NCBI GenBank assembly: GCA_009746045.1
Contig: RPFO01000253.1
Coordinates: 5,960,767 to 6,024,766 of the forward strand
Source of the DNA: Mesostigma viride
Taxonomy: Eukaryota > Streptophyta > Mesostigmatophyceae > Mesostigmatales > Mesostigmataceae
DNA length: 64,000 nucleotides
Reading direction: 5' to 3'
The notes under the pieces are model-generated. The model was not told the DNA's origin. It was given only the letters and a program-made list of their open reading frames with translations, and ran no database searches. Shown piece after piece: positions 20,414 through 30,897 of this stretch. The translations under genes were made by a program, and so were the position numbers. Position 1 is the stretch's first letter, and every line of letters begins with the position of its first letter.

Positions 20414-22222
20414 ATGAACAGCCCAGCGGGTTCATACGATGGCGCCACGCTTAACCAGGTAGTGGCCGTCCCTGGCGTCGGCGCCCAGATTCTTCGTGTC
20501 ATTCCGATGCTGCAGCGGGTGCGGTTACGTCAAACCAGCCATGCCTTTTGCTTTTCCGTCGATGAATCTCTGGAAGATATAAGGGAGTTGTTCTGGGCCG
20601 ATGTTGCCGACGTGGCCAGCAGGACAGGCGGGCTGCTTTGGCTGCTCTCCAAATGCCCCAACTTGCGAAAGTTATCATTACTCTCCCGCACGGAGCGCGA
20701 CTTGGATCGCGACAGTTGGGAGCAACCGCGGTTGGCAGTGCTAACATGCCCACAATTGGCAAATCATTCGCTGCTGGGACTTGTACAATGCAGGCAGCTA
20801 CTCTGCTTGCAATTGCCAGGTTGTGACGAAGTGGACGATAATTTTCTGGCGATGCTTGCCGTGTCCTGCCATGAACTGGAAAGCCTACTCGTCAACGACT
20901 GCAACATCACGGACATAGGCGTTGCCTGCCTGGCCTCCTTTTGCCCCCGCCTCAAAGAGCTTTCTGTTAGCTATGCGCAGAAAGTTTCAGACGCCAGCAT
21001 TAAGCGCATCGCTCACCGTTGCCAGCAGTTGGAGCGGCTAAGCATTGAGAAGACTGCGGTGACAGATTCCAGTGTTTCAGCCATTGCCCAGCACTGCGTG
21101 AACTTGTGCCATCTGGATGTAGGGCATTGTAAGAAAGTGTCGGATGCTGGCTTACTTATGGTGGCAAGGAACTGCGCGCTCTTGCGGTCCTTAAGTCTGC
21201 GCGGCGCCTCTCAAGGCATCACGGATGCCAGCATTATCGCGGTTGCAGAGAACTGCCCCGTGCTTCAAAAGCTGGACGTGAGAAGCTGCTACAATTTGAC
21301 GGATGCTAGCATCGTCAAACTTGTGGAGCACTGCAAGCTGCTGGAGCACCTGGATCTCCCAGGCTACACAACCGGCATCACGAGGGTGTCTATGGTCGAG
21401 GTCGTGAGCAAATGCCCGCTATTGCTGCACCTGGGTGCACCTGATTTCTTTGATGATGATGCCATGGGCTTGTTGGCACAAAACTGCCCGCAGTTGCGCG
21501 CGTTAGTAGCCGGTGTCTCTCGTGCCAGAGTGACCGGGGCTGGCATTAGTACCCTTGCCCAACACTGCCCCCAGCTGCACCGCCTGGAGCTCGGTGGCTG
21601 CGGTCGCATCACGGACGCCGCTATGCGATTGGTGGGCGAGCATTGCCGGCAGCTGGAGGAGTTGGCGATTCATACGCAACGGCCGACCATGTTATGGGCT
21701 AACGACGGTTTAAAGGTGGTGGGCTGCAACTGCACTCAGTTGCGGTCCTTCAGTATACGCATGGGTCAGCGTACAACAGACCATGCGTTGCGCATTATTG
21801 TCGAGAATTGTGAGCAGCTAGAACGACTGTGCATCAGAGATGCTAGATGCAGTATGACTGAATGTGCGGCAGCCATAGGCCGCAATTGCACACGCCTTTG
21901 GTCATTGCACTTTATAGATTGCTGGATGTTGACAGACGGCGATGTGGCAGCCATGTTGTCTGGGCCGGCCGCGGCAAAGCTACTAAAGCTGTGTCTTCTG
22001 CTTAGTAGGGACATCACAGACGAGGCTATTATGACAGTGGGGAGGACGTGTAGGCAACTGCGGACCTTGAATCTCACTTATTGCGACAAGGTAACAAATG
22101 GCAGCATGATGGCCATCGCACAAGGTTGCCCACGCTTAACCTTGCTAGAAGTCCGAAACTCCAAGGTGACACGGGATGGCTTGTACTCATTCGATGGGCG
22201 CAAGTGCAAAATTGTAGTATAA
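20414..22222 (+). CDS. leucine-rich-repeat protein, AMN1/F-box-LRR type, intronless
   Basis: 602 residues with no introns, ending TAA. From about residue 75 to the end it is a run of roughly eighteen cysteine-containing leucine-rich repeats of about 25-27 residues, of the form CPxLxxLxLxxCxxITDAxxxxLAxxC. Clear examples are CPRLKELSVSYAQKVSDAS, CPVLQKLDVRSCYNLTDAS and CPQLHRLELGGCGRITDAA. This is the CC-type repeat of F-box/LRR proteins, where it forms the substrate-binding horseshoe of SCF ubiquitin ligases. The N-terminal 60 residues may hold a weak F-box-like helix region (ILRVIPMLQRVRLRQTSHAF), but I cannot confirm an F-box, so a ligase role is inference. The start context GCCATGA is good, and the frame is intact. 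It lies alone between transposon clusters. Confidence 0.85.
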   Translation: MNSPAGSYDGATLNQVVAVPGVGAQILRVIPMLQRVRLRQTSHAFCFSVDESLEDIRELFWADVADVASRTGGLLWLLSKCPNLRKLSLLSRTERDLDRDSWEQPRLAVLTCPQLANHSLLGLVQCRQLLCLQLPGCDEVDDNFLAMLAVSCHELESLLVNDCNITDIGVACLASFCPRLKELSVSYAQKVSDASIKRIAHRCQQLERLSIEKTAVTDSSVSAIAQHCVNLCHLDVGHCKKVSDAGLLMVARNCALLRSLSLRGASQGITDASIIAVAENCPVLQKLDVRSCYNLTDASIVKLVEHCKLLEHLDLPGYTTGITRVSMVEVVSKCPLLLHLGAPDFFDDDAMGLLAQNCPQLRALVAGVSRARVTGAGISTLAQHCPQLHRLELGGCGRITDAAMRLVGEHCRQLEELAIHTQRPTMLWANDGLKVVGCNCTQLRSFSIRMGQRTTDHALRIIVENCEQLERLCIRDARCSMTECAAAIGRNCTRLWSLHFIDCWMLTDGDVAAMLSGPAAAKLLKLCLLLSRDITDEAIMTVGRTCRQLRTLNLTYCDKVTNGSMMAIAQGCPRLTLLEVRNSKVTRDGLYSFDGRKCKIVV

Positions 22223-22619
22223 GTGGTGAGTCCGCCAATGTGGACATGGCCCTAAAGCCTGCCTAACTCGCCTGGTCTGTTAGACATGATTTCAGAATTG
22301 GGCAGCTAATATTAGTAGGAACTAGCCTGGCGGCTGGCTGGGATCAAGCTGGCTTCGATACATACAAGCCCCCATGGTGGCTGTTGCCATGGGGACCTAT
22401 AAAGTTAATTCGGGAAATGGCGGAATGCTAGGTCATCAAGGAGGAAGCGATCTCGAATATAATACACATCCATGTGGGAAACTAGTTTTATTACATACTT
22501 GTGAGAAACTAGTATCTGCTTCCCGAGGTAGCTTCTAATTTCCATCCATAACCAAGCATGGCAATCTCAAGCCTTGGGGGGGCTAAGCCTGCTGACAGGC
22601 CCCAAATTAAGTTTGCTCT
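22223..22619. other. 3' flank of the LRR gene; nothing recognised
   Basis: No ORF or repeat with a known relative is visible. I find no TGTAA signal directly after the stop codon. Confidence 0.3.
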
Positions 22620-23000
22620 TAGCTGGCATGAAGTTGAATTGAATTGAATTGAAATGGAACATAACTCCGTTGGGAGTATATGTAGCACATATACTTGAGA
22701 AGGGGCATATGGCTTTTAATACATTCTGGGCTACTTCCTGCAAGGGTGGGGATGTAAACGACACTTGCTCTAGGTGCACCAAGGGCACATGCACCACCAT
22801 GATCTCTCAGAGCACAAAGGGGGCCTGGCATGGGGTGGAAGATCATCATGGCTATACAAAGGCTAGGGCATGGCTTCTCATCCACGTTGACCATAAGCCC
22901 TGGCAGGCACCTCCTGCCACCCCAGCAACCTCAGTCTAGGGAATATATACCAGTAGTGTAGATTAGTCAGGCTCAGCCTAGCACGTGGCCTACGCGCATG
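22620..23000 (-). mobile_element. LINE 3'-end fragment, minus strand
   Basis: A GAATT-repeat tail (22635-22651) is followed by the end sequence ACTCCGTTGGGAGT (22667-22680), and then by the same 3' UTR blocks as 16665-16858 (ACTTCCTGCAAG, CTTGCTCTAGGTGCACCA). The upstream limit is unclear, near 22960. Confidence 0.55.
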
Positions 23001-23013
23001 TGCGCCTATAACG

Positions 23014-24452
23014 TGTTACGTCCTCAAAGTTACACCCCTAACCTGAGCTACGTAGCGAAAGACCAACCCTGCCGGAATTAGGAATATTCAAGGTGGCCTG
23101 ACGTAGATTGCACTTCACGACGTGAGTCGTGAGATATCTGGCACCGCGGCTTGATGCCAAGCTAATTGATACACACTTATAACGGCTAGTGTACACCAGC
23201 TATAGCCTAGCCACATACCTTCCACCCCATATGTCATGCAGGCCTTCTAGGCCCTCTCCTCAAGCCCCCCCTGGGTGCCTGTGCTTGATAAGGAGGCATG
23301 AACCATCATGGCGGTGCAGGTGCACCTTGTGCACCCAGAGCAGGTGATAGTGCACCGCGGCCCGAATCGCTATGAATGCCATACTTGGTCACACGTGGAG
23401 CCCCCACAGGCTTGGGGGTGGTCTCCTTCATCACTACTTGCCATCTATCCTTGCGCACCATCTGCCTCCATTAATTAATTAATTAATAGACACGTGACTG
23501 CGTCACGTGAGCATAAGTCCTCAGTGGGAGGGGAACATGGGATGGAATGGATGGTATAAGCTATCTAGGTCCTAGTTACAGGGGTGTGGGCACCGCGGCC
23601 CGAATCGCTATGAATGCCATACTTGGTCACACGCGGAGCCCCCACAGGCTTGGGGGTGGTCTCCTTCATCACTACTTGCCATCTATCCTTGCGCACCATC
23701 TGCCTCCATATTACAGACAAACCAGGAGGCTGCCCGGGGTGAGCCCGTCACGTCTAGTGTAGCACATGTCCATGCCGAGTCTATCACGAAAAGTCCACGG
23801 GTGGCGGCCCTGCCGCGCGCGGCCGGGGGCACGCTGGCCAGGTGAGGACATATCGCCCAGGCTGGGCGGGCTTGGTGCCAGCTAGTCTATCTGATGTATC
23901 TACCTGATCTGTGCGGGCCAGGTGCCCGGCTAGGCCCAGGCGCCTGTGCCTAATAATGTGGGAAACATTATTAGGGCAAATCAGCGTACAAATCCTCATT
24001 ACTAATGTGCAAACCAAAGGGGGCCTTGCGCATGCAGCATCTTGCCTTGGTGACGGCGCCATCGAGTCGTTGCTCCAGCTCCTGCGTCAGTGTCCACGTC
24101 TCCACGCCGTAGGTCAGGATCGTCAGAATGACGACCTTGAAGAGGTCACGCTTGACGATCCGGGGTAGGGCGGGGTTGCTCCACCAGTGGCGGTGGTCAT
24201 GGAGGTGCGCCCACGCCATGCCGATCCGTGTCGTCATGTCGTCCTCGCAGTCGGGAAGCCAACTGCCGAGCAGCTTGAAGCGGCCTGAAGGAGGGTAGTT
24301 GACCTCATACAAACTATCATAGAGTTCCATACAAAAGTCCTGACCAAGGGACAGTTCCCAAATTAAGTCCCAAAGTCCTACGGACTATGACAACAAGCCA
24401 AACTACATAGTTTATTCCATTGTTGTGCCCGTTCCAAGGGTCGGGCCGCAAC
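23014..24452 (-). mobile_element. LTR split by LINE insertions
   Basis: 23014-23191 matches the start of the solo LTR at 9454 (TGTTACGTCC ... CCTGAGCTACGTAGCGAAAGA ...). 24312-24452 matches its end (CATACAAAAGTCCTGACCAAGG ... TTCCATTGTT..., ending CGCAACA). Between them lie LINE fragments (23349-23470 and 23471-24310). On the minus strand the LTR is directly preceded by a polypurine tract (24453-24467), so this is the 3' LTR of a minus-strand element whose interior lies to the right. Confidence 0.6.
23349..24310 (-). mobile_element. nested LINE family 2 fragments, minus strand
   Basis: The right-hand copy (23471-24310) carries on the minus strand ORF2 sequence VNYPPSGRFKLLGSWLPD ... IGMAWAHLHDHRHWWS ... 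LFKVVILTILTYGVETWTL. The 3' UTR, the palindrome CACGTGACTGCGTCACGTG (23491-23509) and a TTAA tail (23471-23488) follow. Immediately left, 23349-23470 repeats part of the same 3' region (GAATCGCTATGAATGCCATA ... CTGCCTCCA) without its end, which suggests one copy landed next to or inside another. Confidence 0.7.
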
Positions 24453-24467
24453 ACTCCTCCCCCTCCG
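24453..24467 (-). promoter_or_regulatory. polypurine tract of an LTR element
   Basis: Minus strand GCGGAGGGGGAGGAG directly abuts the LTR start TGTTGCGGCCC. This is the position where plus-strand DNA synthesis of an LTR retroelement is primed. Confidence 0.55.
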
Positions 24468-24705
24468 CGGGGGTCGGTAGTCCCTACCGTAAGATAGACG
24501 TGCCCAGAGCCCTCGGAACGAGGATGGGCAAGAAACAAGGTATTATACACTACTATAAGAGTACTATGTCCCAACCCCGGTGCGCCCGCGGGTTAGTAAT
24601 ACCATTTCCTCTAGAGGTTGATACACAGGACCAACCCTGACTTAGTAGAATGAAACAGAGTGGCAGGATCATTCCGCTATCCGTCACGTATCTCTCACGA
24701 CCACC

Positions 24706-25422
24706 TTAACGTCCGGTGGCACGCCTTTGCTGCGCCGCTACAAGGGCCTGACGGCCCGCCGGCGTCATGGACCGGATCAGGCAGCCGGGATGCGCCCGCA
24801 GGTCCGTCTCAAAGGCCACCTGATAGGGCGACACTTTCTGCCGTCCGACCCTAGAGAGCTCCAACCACGTGCCAGGGGGCCACATGGCCAAGAAACCGGC
24901 GAGATACTGAGGGTGGGTGAACAGCAGGGTTAAGGCCGATGTATCCACCACCCCGCAGCGGTGGTCACCAACGAAGCCCACCCCCATCTTGAAAACAGCG
25001 GTACGCACGTGATCCTCATCGTAGACGGTCTTCAAGGTCCATGCGAAGTCCGGCGCCGTCATGTTGAGGAAAGCGCGCCCATCCGTTGGAGCCACCTTGG
25101 GGGGCGACACCGTGTGCGCAACCCCATCCACATAGTATTTCCAATCCCACCAATCCTCTGTGCCATACCGCACTATGTGCCGGCCCCTCAGTGAAGGGTA
25201 GGTGCGGGCTGGCCGGCTGTGGCAGCGGCACCCCGGCTGGTATGGCGCGAATGTCATCTCCAGCTGCTCCCAGTACGGCCCGCGGTCCACGGCACACCAG
25301 GGTCCAGCTTGGAAAACCAGAGGTTCAGGAACATGCATCCCAGGAGGAGCTTGGAGCTGCGGCCCCACGAAGTGCATGCGTAATTTCTCCGTGCGCGGCC
25401 CAGGTCCCCCATACTCCACCAC
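24706..25422 (-). CDS. unassigned ORF inside a broken LTR element
   Basis: 238 residues, on the same strand as the adjoining polypurine tract and 3' LTR, with its stop about 240 nt upstream of the tract. It is therefore the last ORF of that element or a remnant of its polyprotein. It is rich in Trp, Pro and Gly (EDWWDWKYYVDG, YLAGFLAMWPPGTWLEL). I see no aspartic protease, reverse transcriptase, RNase H or integrase motif, no signal peptide and no convincing membrane span. It is cut on the right by LINE sequence near 25500. The function is unknown; it might be a lineage-specific third ORF. Confidence 0.4.
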   Translation of the reverse strand: MVEYGGPGPRTEKLRMHFVGPQLQAPPGMHVPEPLVFQAGPWCAVDRGPYWEQLEMTFAPYQPGCRCHSRPARTYPSLRGRHIVRYGTEDWWDWKYYVDGVAHTVSPPKVAPTDGRAFLNMTAPDFAWTLKTVYDEDHVRTAVFKMGVGFVGDHRCGVVDTSALTLLFTHPQYLAGFLAMWPPGTWLELSRVGRQKVSPYQVAFETDLRAHPGCLIRSMTPAGRQALVAAQQRRATGR

Positions 25423-25589
25423 CCTGCCAGCCTGAGGCCGGATGAAATCTCCCAGTGTCCACTCCTCATAGGGAAACCCAGGGGCTCCGGATCAGTGGCA
25501 AGTAGTAGAAGACAACAACGACCCCCCTGCTGTGGGGAAGAAGCATTATTATTTGATCACGAGGGAAGCATGCCCGGCGCGACCACTAG

Positions 25590-25870
25590 GGTCCAGCCCA
25601 ATTTTTCTTATACTAGATAGAATGCTCACCTACGGCGCCGAGGCATGGACGCTCACCGGGACAAGCTGGTCACCCGGCCGAACGGCACGGTTTACAGGAT
25701 TGATGCTCGGACGACAGGTCCTGCTGAATGTAGGGTTTTCCACACATATAGGTCGTTAGAGTCTTAATTTGTATAAGGGTATGCCCCGTATTTCGGACGA
25801 GATTAGGCAGCGTAGGATAGCATTTGCAGGACATCTTGCTCGTTTATGTGGCTCGCCCCTTGGCTCTTAG
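25590..25870 (+). mobile_element. LINE family 1 ORF2 fragment
   Basis: Reads MLTYGAEAWTLT ... RQVLLNVGFS ... MPRISDEIRQRRIAFAGHLAR in shifting frames, matching residues of the LINE protein at 51280-52602. It has no tail. Broken at both ends. Confidence 0.6.
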
Positions 25871-25924
25871 CCATGTGGTTGGTGCAACCCAGGCGGCGGG
25901 CTACACGGCGGATCGGGCTGACTG

Positions 25925-26020
25925 TATGTTGTCGTGGTATCTCTTGTTAGCGTTGGCTTTGTTCATGTTTGATTGGGTGCTTTCACTCTGCTGTAAGTTA
26001 TTATATTTTTTAATATACGT
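25925..26020 (+). repeat. left copy of an inverted repeat
   Basis: About 90 bp (blocks TGTCGTGGTATC, GTTAGCGTTGGCTTT, GGGTGCTTTCACTCTGCTG) recur inverted at about 27190-27275. Probably the 3' end of a further LINE/SINE family present twice in opposite orientation. Confidence 0.5.
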
Positions 26021-26024
26021 ATTA

Positions 26025-27176
26025 AAAAGTATGTTATGCGCCAGGCACGTGCTCGCTTTGCTAGCATTGCAGGCCGTGCCCCTGGCCTATCAATCACGAA
26101 CGAGCTTGGTTGGGGAAGGGGGACCGACTAACAAGCAGAATTTGCTTGCTGACCTCATTTATGCCGACGACATCACGCTCATCAAGAAGCCGGAGTCTGC
26201 CCAACTTTGGCTGGACTGCCTGGCGCTCGAGGCTCGGGCGGTTGGTCTAGAAATCAGCCCCAAAACGGAGGCCCTGGCCCTCGGCATGGCAGGGCCCCCA
26301 CCCACACTCCGCCTCTTAGATGACACCAAGGTCAACTACCCTCCTTCAGGCCGCTTCAATCAAGCTGCTCGGCAGTTGGCTTCCCGACTGCGAGGACGAC
26401 ATGACGACACGGATCGGCATGGCGTGGGCGCACCTCCATGACCACCGCCGCCGGTGGAGCAACCCCGCCCTACCCCGGATCGTCAAGCATGACCTCTTCA
26501 AGGTCGTCATTCTGACGATCCTGACCTACGCGGGCGCCGAGACGTGGACACTGACGCAGGAGCTGGAGCAACGACTCGACGGCGCCGTCACCAAGATGCT
26601 GCGCAAGGCCCTTAACATCCCCTTTGGTTTGCACGTTAGTAATGAGGCTTTGTACGCTGATTTGCCCTATGTTTCCCACATTATTAGGCACAGGCGCCTG
26701 AGTGGGCGTAGCCGGGCACCTGGCCCGCACAGATCAGGTAGATACATCAGATAGACTAGCTGGCACCAAGCCCGCCCAGCCTGGGCGATATGTCCTCACC
26801 TGGCCAGTGTGCCCCCGCCCGCGCGCGGCAGGGCCGCCGGCCACCCGTGGACTTTTCGTGATAGACTCGGCATGGACATGTGCTACCTAGACGTGACGGG
26901 CTCACCCCCGGGCAGCCTCCTGGTTTGTCTGTAATATGGAGGCAGATGGTGCGCAAGGATAGATGGCAAGTAGTGATGAAGGAGACCACCCCCAAGCCTG
27001 TGGGGGCTCCGCGTGTGACCAAGTATGGCATTCATAGCGATTCGGGCCGCGGTGCCCACACCCCTGTAGCTAGGACCTAGATAGCTTATACCATCCATTC
27101 CATCCCATGTTCAGTCCCCTCCCACTGAGGACTTATGCTCACGTGACGCAGTCACGTGTCTATTAATTAATTAAAA
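26025..27176 (+). mobile_element. LINE family 2 copy, 5'-truncated, with reverse transcriptase fragment
   Basis: It starts within ORF2 (YVMRQARARFASIAGRAPG), then NLLADLIYADDITLIKKPE and GLEISPKTEALALG. One frame break lies near 26360 (a 3-base CAA repeat plus shift in GRFNQAARQL versus GRFKLLG). DLFKVVILTILTYAGAETWTL and LRKALNIPFGLHVSNEALYADLPYVS follow. The 3' UTR runs to the palindrome CACGTGACGCAGTCACGTG (27140-27158) and a short TTAA tail that is shared with the next element. Confidence 0.75.
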
Positions 27177-27300
27177 AAGTATAATTAATTACAGCAGAGT
27201 GAAGGCACCCAATTAAAAATAATAAAGCCAGCGCTAACCAGCTCTACTATATACTGCAGATACCACGACAAAATACCGCAATTTAATATATGTGACACGA
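27177..27300 (-). repeat. right copy of the inverted repeat, with tail
   Basis: Inverted partner of 25925-26020. Read on the minus strand it ends GCCTTCACTCTGCTG, then an AATT/TTAA-rich tail that merges with the LINE tail on its left. Confidence 0.5.
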
Positions 27301-27450
27301 GAGGAACCATGCAGAACTAGTTCCTCTATCTCCATACCGCTCTCCTCCGGGGTGGTGTGTGCCTTGGTTCGGTCGGTCTTTCTCCATGCACTCCACCATC
27401 AAGTGTGTGTGAGGACGCGAACTGAATGGGGCCGCCCTCTTTTCCCCAAA

Positions 27451-27943
27451 CCACCGGCCCGACATTACTGTGCTGGACTACGATGGGCAGGGTTGCCACC
27501 TGCTCATTGATGTCTCCGTGGCTCGGCCGCTTTCCGGTCGCCACATCCTCCGGGCGGCTGTTGATGCCGCCGCTGGTGCCGCTGTGACCGAGCGTGCGCG
27601 ACAAGTTTGCCTCCTACGGCAATGTGGGGCCGGCCACCGGGTCATCCCCTTTGTCCTTGAGGAGTTGGGGGCCATCGGCCCCAACAAGACGGCGCAGTTT
27701 TTTCACGAGTGCTGCCAGCGGCGGGAAGACCGCCTGATGACCTCGAGGGTCAGACTGCCCCGTACGTGGTCTGCCCGGACATGTCCTCGTATTGGCGGCA
27801 GCGCCTGCAAGTCCCTCGCCCTCACTCGCACGTCGGCTGATGTGTTATTCCGCCGTGTCCAGGCCGACTTCATTGCGACCAGGCGGTGTAGGTCACTGTA
27901 CTCCAGCCTGGTGGGCCGGCAGAGGTGTTGCTGCGTGTTGTAG
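27451..27943 (+). pseudogene. C-terminal fragment of a retrotransposon polyprotein
   Basis: The open frame has no natural start. It reads NHRPDITVLDYDGQGCHLLIDVSVARP ... TERARQVCLL ... VIPFVLEELGAIGPNKTAQFFHEC. This is the conserved region after the reverse transcriptase in many algal non-LTR elements (RPDI.V...DVSV / VPFV.E..G..G). The last part (after ...RTWSARTCP) changes frame. It is a LINE family different from the two with hairpin tails, and only this end remains. Confidence 0.5.
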
Positions 27944-28699
27944 TTTGGTGTTGTTGTTAGCTATAGTTGTACCTTGTGCTGCCAGGCTTGATCCTAAGTC
28001 TTTGGGAGGATTTAATAAAAGAGAAAGGAGGCTTCGTGGCGGGCGCCATATGAACGGGCGCCTGCGATAACTGGAAGACCAGGAACTCACAATAGTACGT
28101 TCATGGACTCCTCTATCCAAACTCCTCTGACTAAGTGAAGACCTACTCCTCTGCACCAGGTTCCCAAAGAAAGGGTTGGGATGTCATGTGGGTCAGAGGG
28201 TAACCTTTGAACCAATGAGCAGTCTGACCTAGCTAGTCTTGGGAGGCACCTCAAGTTCCAAAAGAAAAGGCAGGTCTGGTCTCTGGGAGGGATCAGCTGA
28301 ATCTAGATGTCTGAAGGCTTGTGGGGGCAGTGGCTGATAGGTTCTCAGACTGGTCCCGAACTCCAAAACAAGAAAGGGTTGGAGTTAGCATATTGGGGCA
28401 CCAATGTGCTTGCTGGATGCAGGTTGAGAAGACCTTTCCAGTGCCGTGCCAACTGCCTAGAACAGACAAGGGACTAGAAAGATATCAGGTCCCGATGAGT
28501 ACTGCCGACCGGTGGGCGGTGGCGGTGCACTCTCAGGGCACAGTGGACAGGACACGTGGCAGGCAGGGCCTGGCAGCACAGGCTTAGCCTGAACCATCAC
28601 GTGACTGGGACACAGTGTAGTAACTGAGGACGCAACGGTCATGTGGCTAGTAGAAGCCAATGGCCAGACAGCAGGTCTGCGAGGATGTAACTCCATGCA
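27944..28699. other. no gene recognised
   Basis: Short ORFs only. AATAAAAGAGAAAGGAGG at 28012-28029 is the one purine-rich stretch of note. No repeat partner seen in the window. Confidence 0.3.
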
Positions 28700-29290
28700 G
28701 AGCTGTGGCAGGTCCTGTGCTATAACCTAGACACAGGATATAGCCAGAGATTCCTGTGTGCTGCCTGCAACGAGGATGCAAGGCAGCGATACGGGGCTCT
28801 GGCAAGGTAGCGTTGCACAGCGTTGTTCATGACCGAGGAACAAGGATGGAACGAGGTAGCATATAGCTCGAGGCCCAACGCCGGAGGCAATGAGCGTCTT
28901 CACACACGAACCTTGGTCGTCACGACGAGTGGCGAGCCTATCGAGGGTCGTAGACCTGGCGTGAGGGTAAAGGTTGCTAGCCAAGCAGCCTAGAGTCATT
29001 CCAGCCAGCAAGACCAGGAGCTCACAAGCTCGCTGACGAGTTGCTGTGCAAATGTTGGCGCTCATGTCGGCGCACCTGCTTACCAGCGTGCCAGCCTGGT
29101 AGCGCAGCCTAGGTGAAATTGGTCCAAGGACTAAGATCTCGTCCTCTTGCATGTTGAATAAACGATATTTTGTGTAAAGAGCAACCCCTTGAATATATAT
29201 ATATATATATAACCGCTGAGTGCTATAAGAATTGGCCGGCGTGTTCATTCATTCCTAATTAGGCTTGGCATGCTTAGTTAGACGTACGTC
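28700..29290 (+). mobile_element. diverged LTR-like remnant
   Basis: Opposite strand to the LTR at 9454-10133. Shared blocks when inverted are CAAGAGGACGAGA, GGACCAATTTCACCTAGG and GCGCCGACATG. Translated, both contain QEDExLVLGPISPR, which reflects the DNA similarity. No intact ends. An AT dinucleotide run lies at 29192-29210. Confidence 0.45.
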
Positions 29291-29303
29291 TAAAGGACGA
29301 GTT

Positions 29304-29717
29304 TCAGCCCGTTGAGCAGCTACGTGAAAAGCGTGCATTTGTTTCCCGTGCATATCGTGCCGGGCACTGCATGAGGGGCCTGAATTGTATTCTATACGCT
29401 TTGGCTAGATCTTTCGCAGTCCCACAGTCTAGGGACGCGACATGTTGGCCGAAAAGCGGGGTGCAGGCGGGGGTGGGGGCGGAGATGGAGCAGGGTGGTG
29501 ACGGGGGTGGGGGTGGAGGGGGGGCGGGTTGAGGACTTCTGCTTTCGATCACCGTTTCGATTCTTCCTGCCAATGCGTCGAGGCGACGCCGACGGTTGGC
29601 TCGGGTGGCCAGGTATAGAATGAATCGATCTGCGTCTGCACGCATAAGAAATGCGTGCAGTCTGAGGAGTTTTCGGAGGCGTCCGCACGTCGCGGAGGCG
29701 GGGCGAACCTGGCTCAC
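29304..29717 (-). CDS. unassigned ORF
   Basis: 137 codons on the same strand as, and downstream of, the LINE ORF1 relic. It contains a basic helix (RANRRRRLDALAGRIETVIESR), a proline run and a C-terminal cysteine. It may be a frameshifted continuation of the LINE or chance in GC-rich DNA. No family recognised. Confidence 0.2.
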   Translation of the reverse strand: MSQVRPASATCGRLRKLLRLHAFLMRADADRFILYLATRANRRRRLDALAGRIETVIESRSPQPAPPPPPPPSPPCSISAPTPACTPLFGQHVASLDCGTAKDLAKAYRIQFRPLMQCPARYARETNARFSRSCSTG

Positions 29718-30174
29718 TGCCGACCCGGTAGCTCTCTCTCCGACAGCCCGAGGGCTTCCAAGGCAAAGGGGCGGGAAGAAGAGTTATTAGGCAGATGATT
29801 CCCACTGCTAGAGCCGCGGGGCCGCGAGCGTCGTCATTGATGATAGTTGAGAAGGGTTCGCAGCACGGGCTCCGGCTCGCCCATGCAGTGCAGAGCGCAA
29901 ACGAATTTAGGGGGACGGCCAGCCAGGCCCGGCAGCCATACCTGAGCTGAAGATCCCCACACGCGTGACTGTGGGGAGCGGGTGACCGTCGATGCCGGTG
30001 GCGATGGCGGTGACGGCGGGGGCCGAGCAGGCCGGCTGGAGCGCTGGCACGGCGGTATCCGTGGGGGTCGCCGTCATTGGAGGAAGGTCCTGGCCGTTAA
30101 TGCGGACGATGAGGCGGGCATATAGATGCTGCATGCACCGTAGTTGCGGGTCGGCCTGCTTGGCTGCCCGAGCC

Positions 30175-30519
30175 AGTTAAAGCCCGACCGGCTAAGCTAT
30201 GGCGGTCGGTCACGTTGAGCTTGGGATAAGGTGAACACAGAGAACTGCTGTCGGAGCTGGCCAACCACTGGTTTATGTCTTAGCCAGCAAAGCCTATCCG
30301 GTTAGCCGTGACCGTGGGACAAGCTAGCTGTCCGTACCGACCCGGATAAGGCCCCGGACTGGGACCTAGGTGGCGCCGGCCCTAGGCGCCGCCCTTAGAC
30401 TGGTCGACCGCATCGGACCGCCGGATTATAGCCGGCGGCTTAGCGGACGCTAGCGGAAGGCGTGCGGACGGACATGGGGAACTTAGAGCCAGATCCTAGG
30501 GCTCTAGAGTTACTCAACT
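30175..30519 (-). repeat. 3' LTR of the copia-like element
   Basis: 345 bp, nearly identical to 35992-36339. The outer end abuts the target duplication GAGCC (30170-30174). Confidence 0.9.
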
Positions 30520-30897
30520 CCGACATACTCTTTTGTTCTTTGATTAATTATCAAAATAATTACATCAAATGCAGACCATACAAAACCCTCTAAGGTAGGG
30601 AACTCAAGGGGGCCTCAAGGCCGTCAAAATCACCACGGTATCGACCCGCGCCCTTGTGATCACACATGAATAGTGATGTAATAAGTAGCGAGAAAAAAAC
30701 AACTATGCCACCAGACAAAAGGTGACCCATTTATTAGGACCAGTGACCCGCCGACGGGCCCAAGGCACCGTCCAACGTGGCTAGGGTATGGTCAGGACAA
30801 GCAAAAAAAACTACCACCATGATATTCGTGAATGCTAGCAACACAGGGTGAGTTATGGCTGTATTCATAAAGCGCCCGAGCCGTAACCCTGTGTGGC

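Noticed and set aside
28727-29248. 173-codon minus-strand protein
   Set aside because: Its only match, around QEDEILVLGPISPR, is explained by DNA similarity to an LTR in the opposite orientation.
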